Counted from the first letter of the stretch, positions 1 through 5,951 are shown. The stretch is 6,204 nucleotides of DNA from Candidatus Adiutrix sp. (GCA_031285975.1 JAITVE010000104.1:1-6204), one strand, 5' to 3'. Translations and numbers: made by a program. Notes: generated by a model from the letters alone, not told the origin.

Positions 1-4
1 AGGC

Positions 5-20
5 GCACAAAATTTTGTGC
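5..20. repeat. 16-bp perfect palindrome upstream of larB
   Basis: GCACAAAATTTTGTGC reads identically on both strands with no spacer. It lies about 60 bases before the larB start. It could be an operator for a dimeric regulator, or the end of a structure that begins before the window. No consensus of a known regulator is recognised, so its function is unassigned. Confidence 0.5.
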
Positions 21-28
21 TACAATCA

Positions 29-44
29 AGCCGCTTGCGCGGCT
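29..44. repeat. Small GC-rich hairpin upstream of larB
   Basis: AGCCGC and GCGGCT form a perfect 6-bp stem around the loop TTGC. No T-tract follows, so it is not a convincing intrinsic terminator. It may be part of the larB leader or a small repeat unit together with the palindrome just before it. Confidence 0.4.
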
Positions 45-78
45 GCGGATTGCCGTACTGTTACGATGGGGATGGGAT

Positions 79-756
79 ATGACTGCGGATTGTGAAATAG
101 GCGTGTTGTTCGATCATGCCCGGACAGGGCGGATTGGCTTGCCCGAGGCGGTGTTCTGCCAGGGCAAGCATGTGTCGGTGGTTGAAAAGTTGCTGCGGGA
201 ATTCAGCGCCGGGCAGGAACGGGCGGTGCTTTTCACCCGTTTGGCCCCCGAAGTGTTCGCTGAAATGCCCGGCGATTTGCGGGACAAAATCAATTACCAC
301 CCCGTCTCCCGCACCGCGTTCGGGCGGACTCTGCCGCCCCGGAGCGGGGCCAGCGTGGCCGTGGTTTCGGCCGGCTCCGCCGATGCCTTCGTCACCTGGG
401 AGGCGGCCCGCACCCTGGAATATCTGGGCATCGCCCACAGTGTTTATGAGGACAGCGGCGTGGCCGGGCTGTGGCGGCTGGCTTCGCGCCTGGAAGAGGT
501 TAACAGCCACCAGGTGCTTATTGTGGTGGCCGGGCTGGACGCGGCCCTGGCTTCGGTGCTGGGCGGGCTGACCCCCAAGCCGATTTTCGCCGGTCCCACC
601 TCGGTGGGCTACGGCCAGGCCCAGGCCGGGCTGACGGCCCTGAACAGTATGCTGGTCAGTTGTTCGCCGGGCATCGGGGTGTTCAACATCGACAACGGCT
701 ACGGCGCGGCCTGCGCCGCTGCCCGGGTCATCAATCTTCTGACGGGCTCGGCATGA
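79..756 (+). CDS. larB: Nickel-pincer cofactor biosynthesis protein LarB
   Basis: LarB carboxylates the pyridinium ring of nicotinic acid adenine dinucleotide and hydrolyses the phosphoanhydride. This is the first step toward the nickel-pincer nucleotide of lactate racemase-type enzymes, and the protein is cytosolic. The 225-residue product shows the family motifs in order: PEAVFCQGK (22-30), YHPVSRTA (73-80), VSAGSADAFV (96-105), the AIR-carboxylase-like PTSVGYG (173-179), and SCSPG followed by NIDNGYGAA. Cys195 in SCSPG corresponds to the cysteine that binds substrate covalently in Lactobacillus LarB. The chosen ATG follows a purine-rich GGGGATGGG at short spacing. The product lacks about 25 N-terminal residues found in Lactobacillus LarB. 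The frame is open upstream to the window edge, but those codons do not resemble LarB. The family call is firm; the exact start is less so. Confidence 0.93.
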   Translation: MTADCEIGVLFDHARTGRIGLPEAVFCQGKHVSVVEKLLREFSAGQERAVLFTRLAPEVFAEMPGDLRDKINYHPVSRTAFGRTLPPRSGASVAVVSAGSADAFVTWEAARTLEYLGIAHSVYEDSGVAGLWRLASRLEEVNSHQVLIVVAGLDAALASVLGGLTPKPIFAGPTSVGYGQAQAGLTALNSMLVSCSPGIGVFNIDNGYGAACAAARVINLLTGSA

Positions 757-776
757 AAGCATTATGAGGGGAAAAA

Positions 777-1274
777 ATGCCGTTTTTTTCTGAATCAATG
801 ACCAAAGGCACCTGGCCCATGATTATCGGGATTGTCCTGATTGCTATGGGGCTGTGGGAAGTTGGGACGGGGATACTCCGAGATAGTGAATTTAACAAAT
901 TCCAGGCGGAAGCCGCCGTGGGCACGGCGGTGATAGGCGAGATAAAGCATGAAGAAGTGCGGCGGCAATGGGGACGGAAACACAGAAAAAGAACCGAAGA
1001 CCGTTACACCCACCACCTGCTTTATGAAATAAACGGAACCCAATACAGCGCGGAAAAAACATTGCGCCATGCTCTTGGCAAGACAGGCGGGGAGGTAACG
1101 ATTCTGTACCGGCCTGAAAATCCCCGGGAAGTGCATTTGGGCAAAGCGGTTGAGGCGGAGAGCGGTTTTCCCAAATCGACACTGTATTTATGCTTCGGCT
1201 TTCTACTGACCGTTCTGGGTATACGCAACAGACAGAAGTACAAGGAGTGGGAGGATTTTGGGGAAAGCGATTAA
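777..1274 (+). CDS. DUF3592-type two-helix membrane protein
   Basis: The product is a 165-residue protein of unknown function. A hydrophobic helix lies at about 14-34 (WPMIIGIVLIAMGLW region) and a second at about 134-150. Between them is a domain of about 95 residues with the pattern usual for DUF3592: AVIGEIKHEE, then LLYEINGTQY, then VTILYRPENPREVHL. A very basic stretch (RRQWGRKHRKR, 62-72) sits early in that domain. The second helix is followed by a charged tail. The start at 777 is supported by GAGGGG five bases upstream; a second in-frame ATG is at codon 8. It begins 20 bases after larB and could be co-transcribed with it, but base use is more AT-rich than larB and it may be inserted accessory DNA. 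No function is proposed. Confidence 0.8.
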   Translation: MPFFSESMTKGTWPMIIGIVLIAMGLWEVGTGILRDSEFNKFQAEAAVGTAVIGEIKHEEVRRQWGRKHRKRTEDRYTHHLLYEINGTQYSAEKTLRHALGKTGGEVTILYRPENPREVHLGKAVEAESGFPKSTLYLCFGFLLTVLGIRNRQKYKEWEDFGESD

Positions 1275-1282
1275 GCGGCCTA

Positions 1283-1392
1283 GCCTAGAGCGCTTTTCTA
1301 TTTCAAGGTCATATGCGAAAAATGAAAAGCGCCCGGATGTTTGCGTATTTTGCAATTTACCAAAGGCAGGTAAATTGCAAAATGCTCTAGGC
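1283..1392. repeat. Nested palindromic element (three-way junction fold)
   Basis: The outer arms GCCTAGAGC (1283-1291) and GCTCTAGGC (1384-1392) are perfect 9-bp inverted repeats. Inside are two further inverted repeats. The first is GCGCTTTTC (1290-1298) with GAAAAGCGC (1324-1332), sharing two bases with the outer arm. The second is a perfect 15-bp stem at 1347-1361 and 1369-1383 with a 7-base loop, AAAGGCA. As DNA or RNA this folds as a cloverleaf-like three-way junction. GCGGC occurs on both flanks (1275-1279 and 1391-1395), the second overlapping the outer arm. It holds no plausible gene. It looks like a small mobile palindromic repeat (MITE- or REP-like), or less likely a structured RNA. 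No T-tract follows, so it is not a standard terminator. Confidence 0.7.
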
Positions 1393-1395
1393 GGC

Positions 1396-1425
1396 GAAGC
1401 GGGGTTTCAGGGTGAGGACGAAATC
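1396..1425 (-). pseudogene. Duplicated fragment of rlmE coding sequence
   Basis: Bases 1396-1425 match 2508-2537, inside rlmE, at 29 of 30 positions in the same orientation. The only mismatch is 1415 against 2527. Read on the minus strand it encodes DFVLTLKPRF, against DFVRTLKPRF in RlmE, then stops at a TAG at 1387-1389. The two copies are direct repeats that bracket dinD and the rlmE 3' end. It is too short to be a gene and is best read as a recombination or duplication scar. Confidence 0.7.
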
Positions 1426-1488
1426 GCCGCCCGGGTCATTAACCTTTTGGCGGCCCCAGAGGGGGCAGATTCCCTGGCGGCCCTCTAA
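1426..1488 (+). pseudogene. Possible remnant of a larB 3' end
   Basis: Codons 1426-1449 read AARVINLL, identical to the C-terminal AARVINLL of the intact larB (718-741). The two stretches agree at 20 of 24 bases and all four differences are synonymous, as expected for diverged coding copies. The frame continues through AAPEGADSLAAL to a TAA at 1486-1488. It directly abuts the rlmE fragment. The match is short, so chance similarity is not excluded. If real, this is the tail of a second or former larB copy. Confidence 0.4.
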
Positions 1489-1501
1489 GCGCGTGAATAT
1501 T

Positions 1502-2359
1502 ATGACAACTTTAAGCATTGATGAATATAAAACCTTTGAATCTATCAAACAAACCGATGACAGCGGCATTGAGTTTTGGTTTGCGCGCGCACTGGCAATG
1601 GTGTTGCAGTATAGGAATTGGCAAAATTTTGAAAAAGTCATTGACCGCGCTATGCTGGCCTGCAAAAATAGCGGTTACGCGGTTTCAGACCATTTTATTG
1701 AGGTCAGTAAAATGGTTAAAATTGGTAGCGGCGCGCAACGGAAGCAAGCCGATTATAAACTTACACGTTATGCCTGTTATTTGATTGTGCAAAACGGCGA
1801 TCCTCGCAAAAGAATTATCGCCTTGGGGCAAACGTATTTTGCCATTCAAACCCGCCGAGCCGAGGTCGCGGATACATTCAATCGGCTTGATGAAAGCAGT
1901 AAGCGGCTTGTCGCCCGAGGCAACATCAAGCAGTGGAACCAGCTTCTTGTGGAGGCGGCGCATAACGCGGGCATTATTACCAATGACGAATACGCGATTT
2001 TTCAAAATGCCGGTTATAAAGGCCTGTATGGAGGCTTGACCGTCGCGGACATCCACGAACGCAAGGGATTGAAGCCAAATGAGAAAATCTTGGATTTCAT
2101 GGGCAGTACGGAATTGATTGCGAACTTGTTCCGCATATCGCAGACAGAGGAAAAACTGCGGCTTGAAGAAGCCTCCTCACCTGCCGAAGCAAGTAATATC
2201 CACTATGAAGTCGCGGAGAAAATTCGCAATGCCATCAAAGAAATGGGGGCGACTTTACCTGAAAATCTCCCTACTCCATCAAAAAGCATACAAGTTATTG
2301 AGCGTGAAGAAATTCGCAAACTGCGGGAATCAAAAACGCCTCTCATGCTTGACGAATGA
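1502..2359 (+). CDS. dinD: DNA damage-inducible protein D
   Basis: The 285-residue product matches the DinD family over its length; E. coli DinD has 274 residues. Conserved blocks include ARALAMVLQYRNW (28-40), MVKIGSGAQRK (71-81), YACYLIVQNGDP (90-101), GQTYFAIQTRR (109-119), IFQNAGYKGLYGGL (166-179), HERKGLKPNEKILDFMGSTE (185-204) and NLFRISQTEEKL (208-219). The N-terminal half is Bro-N-like. E. coli DinD is SOS-induced and inhibits RecA-driven strand exchange, so a role in DNA-damage response or phage and mobile-element biology is inferred. The start at 1502 is where family similarity begins; the frame is open further upstream but runs into duplicated scar sequence. The ribosome site is weak and I saw no LexA-like box. 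Bases 1501-1560 have 17 G or C, against 47 in 5521-5580, indicating recent transfer. Confidence 0.92.
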   Translation: MTTLSIDEYKTFESIKQTDDSGIEFWFARALAMVLQYRNWQNFEKVIDRAMLACKNSGYAVSDHFIEVSKMVKIGSGAQRKQADYKLTRYACYLIVQNGDPRKRIIALGQTYFAIQTRRAEVADTFNRLDESSKRLVARGNIKQWNQLLVEAAHNAGIITNDEYAIFQNAGYKGLYGGLTVADIHERKGLKPNEKILDFMGSTELIANLFRISQTEEKLRLEEASSPAEASNIHYEVAEKIRNAIKEMGATLPENLPTPSKSIQVIEREEIRKLRESKTPLMLDE

Positions 2360-2399
2360 AGCTCCAGAAGGGGTTCACGCTCATAAGGCTGGCCTCAGA

Positions 2400-3020
2400 C
2401 TACATGGTGGACTCATCTTTTTGCGGCCCGCAGTATTTCATCCCCAGCACGAAAATCTCCAAGCTCTGGCTGCGGGTGGCCTTGGGTTTGAGGCGGACGA
2501 TTTGGCTGAAGCGGGGTTTCAGGGTGCGGACGAAATCATCGCCGTCCTGGCTCTGGAAGAGCTTGAAGAGGAAATGGCCGCTCGGGGCCAGCATGGTCTC
2601 GGCCCAGGCCCAGGCCATGCGGCATAAATCCAGGCTGCGGGCCTGATCGACCTCCCGCCGCCCCATGGTTTTGGGAGCCATGTCGGAGAGCACCAGGTCA
2701 AAGGGCGCGGCCGAATGCACCAATTCCACTGGGTTTTCCAGCAAATCACCTTGCAAAATAGTCACCTGCGGCGGGAAAGCGGTGTCCGGCAGCTCCAAAT
2801 CTATGCCGATCACCCGGCCTTTGGAGCCCACTTTCCCGGCGGCGTACAAGCTCCAGCTGCCGGGAGCGCAGCCGAGATCCAGCACATTTTGGCCGGGCCG
2901 GAGCAGTTTATATTTCTGGTCTATCTCTTCCAGTTTGTAGACGGAGCGGGCCGGGAAACCCTCCTGGCGGGCTTTGCGGCTGTAATGGTCGTCCAGCCGT
3001 GCGCGGTCTTTTATGGCCAT
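2400..3020 (-). CDS. rlmE: 23S rRNA U2552 2'-O-ribose methyltransferase RlmE (FtsJ/RrmJ)
   Basis: RlmE uses S-adenosylmethionine to methylate the 2'-hydroxyl of U2552 in the A-loop of 23S rRNA, a late step in 50S subunit assembly. With the ATG at 3018-3020 the product has 206 residues, typical for the family. It has the catalytic K-D-K-E set: Lys29 (ARSVYKLEEID), Asp113 (LSDMAPKTMG), Lys153 (FLFKLFQ) and Glu188 (SLEIFVLG). The SAM loop is VLDLGCAPGSWS (about 46-57) with acidic VIGIDLE following. A GTG four codons upstream (3030-3032) overlaps the GGAAGG ribosome site. The ATG at 3020 is about 12 bases from that site and gives the usual MAIKDRARLDD-type start, so it is preferred. The neighbouring FtsH gene common in enterics is absent. 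A 30-base piece of this gene is repeated at 1396-1425. Confidence 0.93.
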   Translation of the reverse strand: MAIKDRARLDDHYSRKARQEGFPARSVYKLEEIDQKYKLLRPGQNVLDLGCAPGSWSLYAAGKVGSKGRVIGIDLELPDTAFPPQVTILQGDLLENPVELVHSAAPFDLVLSDMAPKTMGRREVDQARSLDLCRMAWAWAETMLAPSGHFLFKLFQSQDGDDFVRTLKPRFSQIVRLKPKATRSQSLEIFVLGMKYCGPQKDESTM

Positions 3021-3049
3021 TTTTATAGTCACCTTCCAAATATACTGTC

Positions 3050-3078
3050 ATTCTAAGGGTTTTCCGGGCTGAGGTCAA
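3050..3078 (-). promoter_or_regulatory. sigma70-type promoter for rlmE
   Basis: On the minus strand TTGACC (3078-3073) is followed by a 17-base spacer and TAGAAT (3055-3050). This is a near-consensus -35/-10 pair at ideal spacing. Transcription would start near 3043, leaving a leader of about 22 bases before the ATG at 3020. Confidence 0.7.
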
Positions 3079-3102
3079 CTCCCTGGCCGCAGAAAATTTT
3101 TA

Positions 3103-3131
3103 TAAAAAATTGGTCTGAAATTGAGTATAAT
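3103..3131 (+). promoter_or_regulatory. Candidate promoter for the siroheme protein gene
   Basis: A perfect TATAAT lies at 3126-3131, about 38 bases before the start codon. The -35 position (3103-3108, TAAAAA) is poor. It overlaps an AT-rich inverted repeat, AATTTTT (3095-3101) and AAAAATT (3105-3111), which could act as an UP element or a regulator site. A strong -10 with a weak -35 fits an activated promoter, but this is inference. Confidence 0.45.
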
Positions 3132-3168
3132 GGCCGAGTTGTAAAAATACTGCCCCGGAGAGGAAAAC

Positions 3169-4023
3169 ATGACCAGTCCTTTGGAGATGAAAAAACACGG
3201 CTTCATCGCGCAGCGGCAGGAAGGCTTTTTCGCCCTCCGTCTCAAAGTCACCGGCGGGCGGCTGACCGGCGCCCAGTTGGCGGCCCTGTCCCGGCTGGCC
3301 GAAACGTATGGCCGGGACGAGGTGCACCTGACCTCGCGGCAGAGCATGGAAATCCCCTTCATCCGGCTGGAAGAGGCGGAAGCCTTCCTGCGCGAACTGG
3401 AAGCCGCAGGCATGTCGCCGGCCAACGTCGGCGCGGGGCTCCGCACAATCACGGCCTGTCCGGGCGCGGACGTTTGCCGCCGGGGCCTGACCGCGCCCCA
3501 AGAAATGGCCGTCTTCCTCGAAGAAAACTTGGAGGCGCACGACCTGCCCCACAAATTCAAAGTCGGCCTGACCGGCTGCCACAACAACTGCCTGAAAGCC
3601 GACACAAACGACGTCGGCCTTCAGGGCGGCCTGTTTCCCCTCTGGTCGCGGCCTGACCTCTGCACCTTTTGCGGCCTGTGCCAAAGGGTGTGCCCGGCGC
3701 AGGCCATCAGCGTCAACGACAGCGAATTGATTTTCGAATCCTCAAAATGCGTGCAGTGCGGCCGCTGCTACAACCACTGCCCGCAAAAATGCTGGAACGG
3801 GCGCGGCGGCTGGCACCTCACCTTCGGCGGCCTCTACGGCAACGACCAGCAGCGCGGCCGCCGCCTGTGGACGACCCTGCAAACCGATGAAAACAGCATT
3901 TTGTCCACTATAAACAAAGCCCTGGACTATTACCGCCAGAACGCCCGCAAAGGCGAACGCTTTGGCCGGGCCCTCCGCCGCCTGGGCTGGGAGAGTTTTG
4001 AGAAATTCATGAAGGCTAGCTGA
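3169..4023 (+). CDS. AsrC/Fsr-like siroheme sulfite (or nitrite) reductase with two [4Fe-4S] ferredoxin clusters
   Basis: The 284-residue product has three parts. The N-terminal ferredoxin-like half domain (about 10-90) contains HLTSRQSMEIPF (53-64), with the TSRQ pattern of siroheme enzymes. The siroheme/[4Fe-4S] ligand motif is Cys97-x5-Cys103 (ACPGADVC) plus Cys137-x3-Cys141 (GCHNNC). A bacterial ferredoxin insert then gives CTFCGLCQRVCP (165-176) and CVQCGRCYNHCP (194-205). The tail (213-284) resembles the second sulfite-reductase half. This architecture matches anaerobic sulfite reductase subunit C and small siroheme proteins of sulfate reducers and methanogens. It would reduce sulfite to sulfide, or nitrite, in the cytosol. 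GGAGAGGA lies four bases before the ATG. No AsrA, AsrB or other electron-donor subunit is adjacent, so donor and substrate are unknown. Confidence 0.85.
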   Translation: MTSPLEMKKHGFIAQRQEGFFALRLKVTGGRLTGAQLAALSRLAETYGRDEVHLTSRQSMEIPFIRLEEAEAFLRELEAAGMSPANVGAGLRTITACPGADVCRRGLTAPQEMAVFLEENLEAHDLPHKFKVGLTGCHNNCLKADTNDVGLQGGLFPLWSRPDLCTFCGLCQRVCPAQAISVNDSELIFESSKCVQCGRCYNHCPQKCWNGRGGWHLTFGGLYGNDQQRGRRLWTTLQTDENSILSTINKALDYYRQNARKGERFGRALRRLGWESFEKFMKAS

Positions 4024-4201
4024 AAGACAACTTACAGCATAGCGCAGAAAACTTGTGGCGACTTTTAAATAAAAGCTATCTGTAGTACCATAGTTCCGGA
4101 CAGGCCTGAAACCGCCATCGCCCCCGGCAAAATCCTGGAGCAACGGGACGCGCTTCGGGCCTCCGCCTGAGCAACCGCAATCCAGTGGAGGATTTCAATA
4201 T

Positions 4202-4648
4202 ATGGGTATTACGAGCATTTTGAAGTCGATAGGTGAGAAAGTAGGCCTGTGCGACGAGCCTTCCCCAACGGCCGGGCCGGGAGAAGGCCCGCCCCTTTAC
4301 CCCTGGGGAGGCGTTTCCCTGGCCCCCCGACCGGGACGCCTGGCGGACGCTCCGCCGGAGCCGGGCCCGTCCGAGGCTCCCTTCAGCGGCGAAACTGTGC
4401 AGGCGGCTGAAAAATATTTGCGCCAGAAGGCCCGGCCCGACAGCGCCGAAAAATCCCGGCGCGGCCAGTCCCCGTCGCTCTTTTACACCGTCAAACCCGG
4501 CGACAATTTGTGGAAAATCGCCGAATCGCAGTACGGCCCCGGCCAGGGTGAGAAAAACCACCTCATCTACGAGGCCAACAAACCGATCCTCTCCTCGCCC
4601 GATCAAGTGCATCCCGGCCAGGTGCTGCGCATTCCATCCATCTCATAA
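4202..4648 (+). CDS. LysM-domain protein resembling Kbp/YgaU without a BON domain
   Basis: The 148-residue product begins MGITSILKSIGEKVGL, resembling the amphipathic start of E. coli Kbp (MGLFNFVKDAGEKLW). It ends in a LysM domain (about 94-145): FYTVKPGDNLWKIAESQYG, LIYEANKPILSSPDQVHPGQ and VLRIP, also close to Kbp. The middle (about 18-62) is a proline- and glycine-rich low-complexity linker, followed by a charged stretch (63-90). The BON domain that Kbp carries between these ends is not visible. LysM binds N-acetylglucosamine polymers, but Kbp is a cytosolic potassium-binding protein and no signal peptide is seen here, so location is uncertain. GGAGGA (4187-4192) nine bases upstream supports the start. 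The 178 bases before the gene show no clear promoter. Confidence 0.8.
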   Translation: MGITSILKSIGEKVGLCDEPSPTAGPGEGPPLYPWGGVSLAPRPGRLADAPPEPGPSEAPFSGETVQAAEKYLRQKARPDSAEKSRRGQSPSLFYTVKPGDNLWKIAESQYGPGQGEKNHLIYEANKPILSSPDQVHPGQVLRIPSIS

Positions 4649-4682
4649 TCAATCCATCGGGATATTCCCCGGCAACCCAGCC

Positions 4683-4714
4683 AGCCCTCCGTGCCATTGC
4701 GGGAGGGCTATTTT
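4683..4714 (+). terminator. Rho-independent terminator after the LysM gene
   Basis: AGCCCTCC (4683-4690) and GGAGGGCT (4702-4709) form a perfect 8-bp GC-rich stem with an 11-base loop, followed by ATTTTAT. It lies between the convergent LysM and argJ genes. The T-rich side faces the plus strand, so it mainly ends the LysM transcript. Confidence 0.7.
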
Positions 4715-4742
4715 ATGGATGCGGCGGCGCCGACTATACCCT

Positions 4743-5906
4743 TTATGATCTATAATCCCCGTTAATGCTGACGTATTCGTGGGAAAAGTCGCAGGTCAGC
4801 ATTTCGCAGCCGGAGGTTCCGGCGTTGAGGTTTATGTCCAGCACGTATTCGGTTTTTTGCATGACGGCGGAGGCGGCCTCTTCGCGGCCGTTGTCAATGC
4901 CGTTGCGCACCCAGGGCACGTCGTCCAAATCCATGTTCACGGCGTAGGGGTCGAAGCGGGCACCGCTGCGGCCCAGGGCCATGAAAACGCGGCCCCAGTT
5001 GGCATCGCCGCCGAAAAAGGCGGTTTTCACCAGGGGGGATTCGGCCACGGTGCGGGCCGCCAGCAGGGCTTCCTCGGGGCTGGCCGCGCCGCGCAGCCGC
5101 ACGGTGACCAGCTTGGTGGCCCCCTCGCCGTCTTTGGCTATCTGCCGGGCCAGGTTTCTCATGACCGTGAACACCGCTGTTTTGAAGGCTTCCAGCGCCG
5201 GGCCGCCGGTGACGAGCGCGGCCCCGGAGGCCATGAGCATCAGACAGTCGTTGGTGGAGGTGTCGCCGTCCACGGTCACGCGGTTGAAGCTCATGTCGGC
5301 CCCTTCGCGGATGATGCCGCGCAAAAGTTCCGGGGCAATGTTCGCGTCAGTCAGCACAAAGCCCAGCATGGTGGCCATGTTGGGGGCGATCATGCCTGAG
5401 CCCTTGGCACAGCCCCAGACGCTCACCGTGCCGCCGTCGCAGGCGCATTCGCTGGCGGCGGTTTTGGCAAAGGTGTCGGTGGTCATGATGGCGCGGGCGA
5501 AATCGTCCAGCCCGCCGGGGCTGAGGGCGGCGGCCAGGCCGGGCACGGCCTCGGCCAGGGCGGGCATGTTGACCTGCTGGCCGATGATGCCGGTGGAGGC
5601 CAGCATGATCTCCTCCGGCGGGCAGCCCAGGGCGGCGCCGATGAGTTCGGCCGAGCGGAGGCAGTTGGCGTCGCCTTCGCGCCCGGTCTGGGCGTTGGCC
5701 TGGCCGGAGTTGGCCAAAATGGCCCGGCCACGGCCCTTATTGGCCAAGGGGCGCGACCAGATCACCGGCGCGGCCTGGCAGACGCTCTGGGTGAAAACCC
5801 CGGCCCAGGCCGCCGGGCCGTCGGAGACGATGAGGCCCAGGTCGGGCCGGTCTTTATACCGCAGATTGGCGGCCACAGCCGCTGCCTTGAAACCTTTGAT
5901 CGCCAT
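4743..5906 (-). CDS. argJ: Bifunctional ornithine acetyltransferase / N-acetylglutamate synthase ArgJ
   Basis: ArgJ transfers the acetyl group from N-acetylornithine to glutamate, recycling acetyl groups in arginine synthesis. Bifunctional forms also use acetyl-CoA. The 387-residue product is near the usual family length and complete. It cleaves itself before Thr179 in the motif KGSGMIAPNMATMLGF (168-183); this threonine becomes the nucleophile of the beta chain. Other family blocks are AGVFTQS (35-41), ANSGQANAQTG (65-75), ASTGIIGQ (103-110, oxyanion hole), MSFNRVTVDGDTSTND, FGGDANWGR, and the C-terminal SHEYVSINGDYRS. The ATG is preceded by GGATGG (5918-5913) about six bases away. No other arg gene is in the window. 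It is divergent from the larC-like gene and convergent with the LysM gene. Whether it makes acetylglutamate from acetyl-CoA cannot be read from sequence. Confidence 0.96.
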   Translation of the reverse strand: MAIKGFKAAAVAANLRYKDRPDLGLIVSDGPAAWAGVFTQSVCQAAPVIWSRPLANKGRGRAILANSGQANAQTGREGDANCLRSAELIGAALGCPPEEIMLASTGIIGQQVNMPALAEAVPGLAAALSPGGLDDFARAIMTTDTFAKTAASECACDGGTVSVWGCAKGSGMIAPNMATMLGFVLTDANIAPELLRGIIREGADMSFNRVTVDGDTSTNDCLMLMASGAALVTGGPALEAFKTAVFTVMRNLARQIAKDGEGATKLVTVRLRGAASPEEALLAARTVAESPLVKTAFFGGDANWGRVFMALGRSGARFDPYAVNMDLDDVPWVRNGIDNGREEAASAVMQKTEYVLDINLNAGTSGCEMLTCDFSHEYVSINGDYRS

Positions 5907-5919
5907 TGTGCACCATCCG

Positions 5920-5936
5920 CCGCCCTTCCGGGGCGG
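5920..5936 (-). promoter_or_regulatory. Hairpin in the argJ leader
   Basis: CCGCCC and GGGCGG form a perfect 6-bp stem with a 5-base loop. In the argJ transcript it ends one base before the putative ribosome site GGATGG (5918-5913). It could affect translation initiation; no known riboswitch or ARG-box pattern is recognised. Confidence 0.4.
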
Positions 5937-5951
5937 TCATTTATTAATTGA

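Noticed and set aside
61..798. 245-codon minus-strand frame
   Set aside because: It is antisense to larB, with compositionally biased Gly/Ala/Arg/His content and no family resemblance.
1347..1383. The 15-bp hairpin as a Rho-independent terminator for the DUF3592 gene
   Set aside because: The stem is AT-rich and is followed by GCTCTAGG rather than a T-tract, so it fits the nested element better.
1258..1488. 76-residue plus-strand frame starting at a TTG overlapping the end of the DUF3592 gene
   Set aside because: It runs through the nested palindromic element and the duplicated rlmE and larB scraps. Its sequence is a by-product of these repeats, and no ribosome site precedes it.
1412..1501. 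Upstream extension of dinD by 30 codons
   Set aside because: The frame is open, but it covers the repeat-derived scar in another frame and adds residues unlike any DinD N-terminus. The family match starts at 1502.
3100..3684. Minus-strand frames of 176 and 194 codons
   Set aside because: They are antisense to the siroheme protein, whose cysteine motifs are intact, and show no recognisable domain.
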